A DNA stretch of 10,639 nt from contig JBHHXR010000116.1 in NCBI GenBank assembly GCA_046757205.1, positions 1-10,639 on the forward strand, given 5' to 3'. A program made the position numbers and the translations under genes. This document shows, in pieces, positions 5,873 through 10,639 of this stretch. The first letter of the stretch is position 1. The number at the start of each line of letters is the position of its first letter. The DNA comes from JBHHXR01 sp046757205. Lineage in GTDB: Bacteria; Pseudomonadota; Alphaproteobacteria; Rhodobacterales; Rhodobacteraceae. The notes beneath the pieces are model-generated. The model had not been told where the DNA came from, searched no databases, and saw nothing but the letters and a program-made list of their open reading frames with translations.

Positions 5873-6442
5873 ATGCGCATACTTGCCGTTCTGACTGTCC
5901 TGACAGCGCTGCCGCTTCCGGCCCTCGCCGGCGCCTGGGCGATCGATCACGCAAAGACCATCATTACAATCGATGTGGCCTACAGGACCGGCGGCAAGGT
6001 AACCGTCCGTTTCCCGGCCTTCAAAGGCAATGTGGTGTTCGATCCCGGACGCCCGCACAGTACCAAGGCGCACATCGTCGTCCACGCCCGCGCGGCCCGC
6101 ACCGGGCTGGTTCTGCTCGATGCGGTGGTCCGGGGACCGGAATTCCTCTATGCCCGGAAATATCCCTCGATCGATTTCAACTTGACCAGGCTCGTGCAGA
6201 CCGGGCCGTCGGACGCTGACATTTCGGGAACCATAACCATCCGGGGCGTCACCCGGCCGCTTCAGCTGAAGGCGCGGGTTTACCGTTTCCGGCCCGACGA
6301 ACCGGACCCCGCCGAGCGTATCGCGTCGTTCAATGTCTGGGGCCATATCGACAGAACGGAGTTCGGAATGACGGCGCGAACGGACAGGATAGAAACGACT
6401 GTTCCGATCCGGATTCTTCTCTCGCTGCGTCCGCAGCGCTGA
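5873..6442 (+). CDS. YceI family periplasmic protein
   Basis: A 189-residue secreted protein of the YceI family, lipocalin-like beta barrels that bind polyisoprenoid or other amphiphilic ligands. The signal peptide is residues 1-19 (basic MR, hydrophobic core, LPALA with cleavage before GAW). Family landmarks follow: WAIDHAKT near the mature N terminus, FKGNVVFD (50-57), the YPSIDF strand (97-102), ISGTITIRGVTRPLQL (117-132) and a terminal RTEFGM (161-166). The usual DPxHS start reads DHAKT, and the TG...RDxHL segment is degenerate (ARTGLVLLDAVVRGPEF), so it is a divergent member. I chose ATG 5873 because GAGG lies 6 bases upstream and it begins the signal peptide. The cytochrome gene follows after 7 bases, a pairing also seen in E. 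coli yceI-yceJ. Confidence 0.88.
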   Translation: MRILAVLTVLTALPLPALAGAWAIDHAKTIITIDVAYRTGGKVTVRFPAFKGNVVFDPGRPHSTKAHIVVHARAARTGLVLLDAVVRGPEFLYARKYPSIDFNLTRLVQTGPSDADISGTITIRGVTRPLQLKARVYRFRPDEPDPAERIASFNVWGHIDRTEFGMTARTDRIETTVPIRILLSLRPQR

Positions 6443-6449
6443 GCCGCCA

Positions 6450-7031
6450 ATGCCCTTGACCGACAATTCGGGCTCCTGGGGTCTGGTTTCCAGATTGCTG
6501 CACTGGTTGATGGCGGTCCTGATTGTCGGGCTGCTCGCGCTCGGCACGTACATGGTCAATTTCGAGGACGACCTCGTTGTGCGTTTCGAGCTTACCCAGT
6601 TGCACAAGAGCTTCGGGTTCGCCGTTTTCGTCCTGGCGTTGCTGAGGATATTCTGGCGCGCCTCGGCGGGCGCGCGCCCCGCACTGCCCGACGGCATGCC
6701 GGAGTGGGAAAGGACGGCGGCCCGTCTCGGCCACGTCGCGCTCTATTGCCTGATGCTCGCCCTGCCGCTTTCGGGCTGGTTGCTGGCTTCCGCGTCTCCG
6801 CTGAATGACGCCGACGCCTTCCCATTCAGAGTGGCCAATACGGTGTTCGGCCTTTTCGAGCTTCCCGATCCGTTCGCCCCCGGGAGCAAGCTGCTCACCC
6901 AGTATTTCCGGACGCTGCACATCGTTCTTGGCCTCGGCATGGCGGGGCTCGTGCTGCTCCACGTCCTGGCTGCCCTGAAGCACGAGTTCCTTGACCGGGA
7001 CGGCGTGCTATCGCGGATGCTGCGCGGCTGA
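6450..7031 (+). CDS. cytochrome b561
   Basis: A 193-residue di-haem inner-membrane cytochrome b of the bacterial b561 (CybB/YceJ) family, which passes electrons between the quinone pool and partners; E. coli CybB is reported to oxidise superoxide. Four membrane helices are visible at about residues 14-34, 53-70, 92-114 and 154-176. Candidate haem ligands are His18 (LLHW), His52 (QLHKSFG), His95 (LGHVALY), and His157 and His171 in the last helix. A periplasmic loop between helices 3 and 4 (about 115-150) is as in family members. It starts 7 bases after the YceI stop with no strong ribosome binding site, so it is probably translated by coupling. Its stop lies only 3 bases from the stop of the converging ptsH. 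Confidence 0.9.
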   Translation: MPLTDNSGSWGLVSRLLHWLMAVLIVGLLALGTYMVNFEDDLVVRFELTQLHKSFGFAVFVLALLRIFWRASAGARPALPDGMPEWERTAARLGHVALYCLMLALPLSGWLLASASPLNDADAFPFRVANTVFGLFELPDPFAPGSKLLTQYFRTLHIVLGLGMAGLVLLHVLAALKHEFLDRDGVLSRMLRG

Positions 7032-7034
7032 CCC

Positions 7035-7307
7035 CTACTGACCCTCGCCGAATTTTTCCGCGACCAGTTCGATGAGCTTGGCGGACAGGATTTCAGCCTC
7101 GGCGCCGTCGATGGTCAATTCGATCTGCGTGCCCTGCGAGGCGCCGAGGGTCAGCAGGCCCATGATGGAATCGCCGGGCACGACGACGCCGTTCCGGCTC
7201 ACTTCCACACGTGCGTCATGAGCTTCCACGAGTTCGACGAACTTGGCCGACGCCCTGGCATGCAGGCCCTTCTCGTTTACGATGTCCAGAGTCAGGTTGA
7301 TGGCCAT
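7035..7307 (-). CDS. ptsH: HPr family phosphocarrier protein
   Basis: A complete 90-residue HPr. The active-site histidine is His16 in NEKGLHARAS, which takes phosphate from enzyme I, and the regulatory serine is Ser47 in GDSIMGLL, the site used by HPr kinase. Both are intact, so it can take part in the His phosphorelay and in Ser phosphorylation by HprK encoded in the same cluster. The ATG at 7307 shares one base with the EIIA stop (TGATG), so synthesis is coupled; an upstream in-frame start would only add unconserved residues read from within the EIIA gene. No enzyme I gene lies in the window. In alphaproteobacteria this protein belongs to the nitrogen-type or regulatory PTS rather than to sugar import. 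Confidence 0.95.
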   Translation of the reverse strand: MAINLTLDIVNEKGLHARASAKFVELVEAHDARVEVSRNGVVVPGDSIMGLLTLGASQGTQIELTIDGAEAEILSAKLIELVAEKFGEGQ

Positions 7308-7720
7308 CAGAACCGCATCATGATGCCATTTGCATCCAGTCTTTCCGCCGAGTTCATGTATTTCCGCCCGGCTGTGAGGGCACAGTCGACAGCGTCCCGC
7401 AACTTCAGGCGCCGGGCCTGGGAGAGTTTTATCAGCAGCGGAAGGTTGGCGCCGCAAAGAACGACACGGCTTTCATCCGCCGACGCCCGGCAGGCGAGAT
7501 TGGCTGGCGTGCCGCCGTGGATATCGGTCACGATTACCACCCCGGACCCGTCGTCGACAGCCTTGATCGCCTGGTCTATCTCCGACTGCTTGGTGTCCCG
7601 GTCGTCGTCGGCGGCTATCGCCACGGCCCGCGTGCCGCGGTGCCTGCCCACCACGTGCTCCAGCGCCGCAAGGTACTCCTGCGCCAGCCCGCCATGGGCC
7701 ACAATCACGATACCGATCAA
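7307..7720 (-). CDS. PTS EIIA component, mannose/fructose-sorbose family
   Basis: A 137-residue single-domain EIIA of the mannose family. His9 in IVIVAHGGLA is the phosphorylation site and TDIHGGTPAN (65-74) is the family's second signature. No EIIB, EIIC or EIID lies nearby, so its role is regulatory. The start is TTG at 7720, complement of 7718-7720: the only upstream in-frame codons before a TAG at 7727-7729 are GAC and GCG, and AAGGG (7730-7734) and AGGA (7725-7728) stand before it at 9 and 4 bases. It overlaps the rapZ stop (TTGA) by 4 bases and shares a base with ptsH. Partner proteins such as ChvG/ChvI-controlled enzymes or metabolic kinases are conjecture. Confidence 0.93.
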   Translation of the reverse strand: MIGIVIVAHGGLAQEYLAALEHVVGRHRGTRAVAIAADDDRDTKQSEIDQAIKAVDDGSGVVIVTDIHGGTPANLACRASADESRVVLCGANLPLLIKLSQARRLKLRDAVDCALTAGRKYMNSAERLDANGIMMRF

Positions 7721-8631
7721 CGCGTCCTACCCTTGTTCGTCGCGTCGGATACTCCCCGCCGCTCCAGTTCGCGGTGGCGAATAGACACCTGCCAGCCCGC
7801 CTTCGCAAGCCGTTTTGCAAGGCTTTCCGCAACGAAGACCGATCGGTGCTGTCCGCCGGTGCACCCGAAAGCGATGCTGAAATATGACTTTCCTTCCGCC
7901 TTGTAGGCCGGCAACAGAAAGCGGCACATGTCCTCCAGGCGGGTCATGAATTCGGAATATCTGCGGTCCCGGGTTATGAAATCGCCCACCGCTTCGTCGC
8001 ACCCGTTGAGCGAGCGCAGGTCCGCATCCCAGTGCGGATTGCGCAGGAAACGGCAATCCATAACCATGTCGGCCCCGCGCGGCGTGCCCCCCTTGTAGCA
8101 ACACGACTGCACCGAAACCGAGAGATCGCCTTCGCCGCGCGTCAGAAAGGCGGACGCAAGCTCCGCACGCAGGTCATGCGGCGACATCCGGCTTGTGTCC
8201 ACAAGAAGATCGGCCCGGTTCTTCAGCGGCGCCAGCAGCGCGGCCTCGCGCTGAATGCCGACCGTCGGCGTCTCGGAAGGCGCCAGCGGGTGCCGCCGGC
8301 GCGTTTCGGAATACCGCCGGATCAGGACATCGTGATCACAGTCGAGGAACAGGAGGACCGCCTGCATGCCCGGCAGATCGTTGATCCACTGCAGCACCTC
8401 CAGAATACCGGATACCGAGAAGTCGCGGGTTCTGGGGTCGACGCCGATGGCAATCGGGTGGTTCATCGGCTCGCCGCCGAACAGCCGCGGTATCAACGAC
8501 AGCGGCAGGTTGTCGATAGCCTCGAACCCGAAATCCTCGAGCGCGGAGGCGGCGGTCGAGCGCCCGGCGCCCGACGGGCCGGTGATCAGGACGACGTCAT
8601 GGCCTCGTTTCAGCAAATCCCGCCCGCTCAA
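7717..8631 (-). CDS. rapZ: RNase adapter protein RapZ
   Basis: A 304-residue RapZ/YvcJ-family nucleotide-binding protein. In E. coli RapZ guides RNase E to the sRNA GlmZ and so controls glucosamine-6-phosphate synthase; the target in alphaproteobacteria is not established. The Walker A motif is GPSGAGRS (18-25) with Arg in place of the usual Lys, and the N-terminal domain continues with AIDNLP (38-43). The C-terminal RNA-binding domain has MDCRFLRNPHW (191-201) and the conserved GCTGGQHRSV (256-265) and HRELE (286-290). Length matches the family. The start is TTG at 8631 with AAGGA (8640-8644) 8 bases before it; hprK ends 23 bases upstream. Its position between hprK and EIIA ties it to the PTS phosphorelay. 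Confidence 0.95.
   Translation of the reverse strand: MSGRDLLKRGHDVVLITGPSGAGRSTAASALEDFGFEAIDNLPLSLIPRLFGGEPMNHPIAIGVDPRTRDFSVSGILEVLQWINDLPGMQAVLLFLDCDHDVLIRRYSETRRRHPLAPSETPTVGIQREAALLAPLKNRADLLVDTSRMSPHDLRAELASAFLTRGEGDLSVSVQSCCYKGGTPRGADMVMDCRFLRNPHWDADLRSLNGCDEAVGDFITRDRRYSEFMTRLEDMCRFLLPAYKAEGKSYFSIAFGCTGGQHRSVFVAESLAKRLAKAGWQVSIRHRELERRGVSDATNKGRTR
7725..7734 (-). promoter_or_regulatory. ribosome binding site fixing the TTG start of EIIA
   Basis: On the minus strand AAGGGTAGGA precedes TTG 7720. It lies within the last codons of rapZ, so the site is used while rapZ is being translated. Confidence 0.55.
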
Positions 8632-8639
8632 ACCAGTTT

Positions 8640-8644
8640 TCCTT
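8640..8644 (-). promoter_or_regulatory. ribosome binding site fixing the TTG start of rapZ
   Basis: Minus-strand AAGGA, 8 bases before TTG 8631, in the short gap after hprK. It is the best-spaced ribosome binding site in this cluster. Confidence 0.6.
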
Positions 8645-8654
8645 TCGGGGCGAC

Positions 8655-9092
8655 CTACACGGCCAGGGACCGTCCGCCGCGCAACAGGACCATCAGCGTG
8701 GACGGCAGACCGTAAATACCGCTTCCGCCGATCAATTCAACATCGATGCCGAGAATGTCGGTGAACCCGGTCTCCGGGTAGCGGGCGCGCGGCGGCAAAT
8801 CGAGGTCCACGACATAGCGCAGCACGGCCCGGTCCCGCACTTGCGCCATCAGGATGCCGATGCCACGCGCCTCGACAAGCCCCGAAAGCGCCCGCGGCGC
8901 GGAGGCGACGACCTGGCCGTCAATCCTTTGCAGCCGGACCCGGTCGTCCGCGACGAGGTCACAGCCAAGGGCAATCATTTGCACGGCAAGCGTCGACTTT
9001 CCCGACCCGGAGGCGCCGCGGATCAGCATTCCGGATTTTCCGAGAGCGACACATGAACCGTGAACGGTCTGCGCTGCCGCGCCCTGCGTCAC
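8655..9092 (-). CDS. hprK: HPr kinase/phosphorylase, short alphaproteobacterial form
   Basis: A 145-residue protein equal to the C-terminal catalytic domain of HprK; the N-terminal domain of Firmicutes enzymes is absent, as is usual in alphaproteobacteria. It phosphorylates and dephosphorylates the regulatory Ser of HPr. The Walker A motif is GASGSGKS (26-33), the catalytic acidic pair is in LVADDR (46-51), and GLVEARGIGI (71-80) matches the HprK signature around ExRGxG. The substrate, ptsH with Ser47 intact, lies in the same cluster. The start is GTG at 9092, overlapping the TGA of the kinase gene upstream (GTGA), so it is coupled to chvG and both are probably on one transcript. Confidence 0.93.
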   Translation of the reverse strand: MTQGAAAQTVHGSCVALGKSGMLIRGASGSGKSTLAVQMIALGCDLVADDRVRLQRIDGQVVASAPRALSGLVEARGIGILMAQVRDRAVLRYVVDLDLPPRARYPETGFTDILGIDVELIGGSGIYGLPSTLMVLLRGGRSLAV

Positions 9093-10639
9093 TGCGGAAG
9101 TTCCACCACGAACCGGGCGCCCTGTGGCGGGGTATCGCGGCCGGCGCCGCGCGGACGGATGTTCTGCGCCCAGATCTCTCCGCCATGGGCGTCCACGATC
9201 TGCTTCGAGATGGCCAGGCCGAGGCCCGAGTGGTTTCCGAATTCCTTTTGCGGCCGTTCGGAATAGAACCGGGTGAATACGTCGCCAAGGTTGTCGTCCG
9301 GGATGCCCGCGCCATTGTCCTCGACCGACACCCGCACCATCCCGTTGGTCGCCTTCAGCGCCTTGACGGTGACGACACCGCCCTCTGGTGAAAACGATAT
9401 CGCGTTGGTGATCAGGTTGACGAAGACCTGCGCAAGCCGGCCTTCCAGGCCGTTCACCATGATCGGATCGTCGGGCAGGTTGACAACGATCGTGGCGCCG
9501 GCCTTTTCGGCGTTGGCCCGGTTGTATTCCACCAGGTTGCGCAGCAGCGCGCTGAGATCGAAAGTCTCCATTTCATCGCGCACAAGCTCCGAATCGAGGC
9601 GTGACGCGTTGGAGATATCGGTTACCAGCCGGTCGAGGCGTTTCACATCCTTCTCGATCACGCTCATCAGGCGCGCGCGCGCGTCGTCGTCATGGGCCAG
9701 CCTGAGGGTTTCGACCGCCGAACGCAGCGACGTAAGCGGGTTCTTGATTTCGTGCGCCACGTCGGCGGCGAAGACTTCGTTGGCCTCGATCCGGTCGTAG
9801 AGCGCGGCCGTCATCATGCGCATGGCACCGGAGAGATAACCGATCTCGTCCGGCCGCGCCGTCATGTCCGGTATGCGAATCCGCTCGGGGTTGAGGCGGC
9901 GGGTGCTCGTCGCGCCTCCCTTTTCCGCGGCTTCCGCAAGGTCACGGATCGGCCGCGCGATCGTGTTGGCAAGAACCAGCGACAGCGCGATCGAACTCAG
10001 CATGGCCAGAACGAAGACCTGGAGTATCTGTTCACGCTCGCTGCGCACGATATTGTCGATTTCGCCGCCAGGGGTCGACAGGACCACGGCGCCCCGGACC
10101 CTGTCGCTGGCAACGACGGGCACGGCGACCGAGACGACGATCTCGCCATCCCTGTTGCTCTTCTTGACGCGGATTGTTTCGCCGGTGTCCATCGCTTCGC
10201 GCGCCGGCGCGTTGGAGAAATCCGAACTCAGCGCGCCGTCGAGGGTTTCCTTGCCCGACTTGAACAGACGCGCGGCGCGGACCCAGACCTGATTCAGGAT
10301 GCTGGTCATCGCACTGGGTTTCTGCTCCGGCTTGGCGTCCTCCGGTTCCGCCTCCGGGCCCTGTTCGCCGCGCCGCATGAAGAACGTGTCGCCCAGCATG
10401 ATGCCATCGGCGTCGAAGAGCTGCGCCCGCACGTTGGACGGCGCCGACATCCGGTCGATCAGTCGCACCGCTCCGTCGGGGATTTCCGCCGCGTTGTCCT
10501 GGGATTCCAGAATGTCGGCTATCGATTCGGCGATGATCATTCCCTGCGTTTCCAGCGACTGCTCGCGCAGATTGATCAGGCCGTCCTCGAACTGGTTCTG
10601 ATACAAAACGCCGGCGACCAGCAGGCCGAGGGCGATCAG
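9089..10639 (-). CDS. chvG: sensor histidine kinase ChvG, 5' end outside window
   Basis: 516 codons of a membrane sensor kinase; the frame is still open at the right edge, so the TTG at 10606 is not the start. The edge encodes the end of the first membrane helix (LIALGLLVAGVLYQNQF). Next comes a periplasmic sensing domain with VRAQLFDADG, characteristic of the ChvG/ExoS stimulus-sensing region, containing a Glu/Pro-rich stretch (complement of about 10310-10370). The second membrane helix is at about 9960-10030, followed by a HAMP linker. The HisKA box FAADVAHEIKNPLTSLR has its phospho-His at 9752-9754. The ATPase domain shows N, G1 (DNGAGIP) and G2 (GLGLA) boxes. ChvG with ChvI controls envelope, acid and host-associated responses in Rhizobiales; the cognate regulator would lie to the right. 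Its stop overlaps the hprK start. Confidence 0.92.
   Translation of the reverse strand: MIALGLLVAGVLYQNQFEDGLINLREQSLETQGMIIAESIADILESQDNAAEIPDGAVRLIDRMSAPSNVRAQLFDADGIMLGDTFFMRRGEQGPEAEPEDAKPEQKPSAMTSILNQVWVRAARLFKSGKETLDGALSSDFSNAPAREAMDTGETIRVKKSNRDGEIVVSVAVPVVASDRVRGAVVLSTPGGEIDNIVRSEREQILQVFVLAMLSSIALSLVLANTIARPIRDLAEAAEKGGATSTRRLNPERIRIPDMTARPDEIGYLSGAMRMMTAALYDRIEANEVFAADVAHEIKNPLTSLRSAVETLRLAHDDDARARLMSVIEKDVKRLDRLVTDISNASRLDSELVRDEMETFDLSALLRNLVEYNRANAEKAGATIVVNLPDDPIMVNGLEGRLAQVFVNLITNAISFSPEGGVVTVKALKATNGMVRVSVEDNGAGIPDDNLGDVFTRFYSERPQKEFGNHSGLGLAISKQIVDAHGGEIWAQNIRPRGAGRDTPPQGARFVVELPQ

Noticed and set aside
7308..7457. N-terminally extended HPr of 140 residues
   Set aside because: The extra 50 residues are out-of-frame reading of the EIIA gene; HPr proteins are about 85-90 residues and begin at the ATG 7307.
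10604..10606. TTG at 10606 as the start of chvG
   Set aside because: The frame continues upstream to the edge and encodes the hydrophobic end of the first membrane helix, so the true start is outside the window.
1..10639. Mobile elements, CRISPR arrays, tRNA or rRNA genes, phage or defence genes
   Set aside because: No transposase, integrase, regularly spaced repeats, tRNA-like cloverleaf or known defence domain was recognised on either strand.

Overview
The window is GC-rich, densely coding bacterial DNA with the gene content and order of an alphaproteobacterium. The best evidence is the right half: a ChvG-type sensor kinase followed by a short HPr kinase, RapZ, a mannose-family EIIA and HPr, an arrangement known from that class. 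A Rhodospirillales-like lineage is my guess; no rRNA or other taxonomic marker is present.

Left block (1-2859 and on to 3785), plus strand: a fragment of a divergent gene at the left edge (possibly parC), a YbbO-like short-chain dehydrogenase with a TTG start, a 68-residue two-helix membrane protein, a PduO-type cobalamin adenosyltransferase, a 223-base spacer rich in hairpins, and the electron transfer flavoprotein genes etfB and etfA. On the minus strand comes a DUF6473-type gene whose 3' end overlaps the end of etfA. After it, on the plus strand, is 3-hydroxybutyryl-CoA dehydrogenase (hbd) with its own promoter-like region and a strong inverted repeat in the leader. The theme is acyl-CoA metabolism: Hbd oxidises 3-hydroxyacyl-CoA, ETF accepts electrons from acyl-CoA dehydrogenases, and the adenosyltransferase makes the cofactor of methylmalonyl-CoA mutase.

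Middle block (5873-7031), plus strand: a secreted YceI-family lipocalin-like protein and a cytochrome b561, 7 bases apart, behind a recognisable promoter.

Right block (7035-10639), minus strand: chvG (5' end beyond the window), hprK, rapZ, EIIA and ptsH, tightly packed or overlapping; the three middle genes use GTG or TTG starts. No sugar permease is present, so this is a regulatory phosphorelay: HprK can phosphorylate HPr on Ser47, while His16 of HPr and His9 of EIIA carry PEP-derived phosphate. It converges on the cytochrome gene with only 3 bases between stop codons.

I found no mobile element, tRNA, rRNA, CRISPR array or phage gene, and no clearly new system. The less ordinary points are the DUF6473 gene lying between etfA and hbd with a Cys at a possible SGNH nucleophile position, the palindrome in the hbd leader, and the hairpin-rich spacer before etfB.
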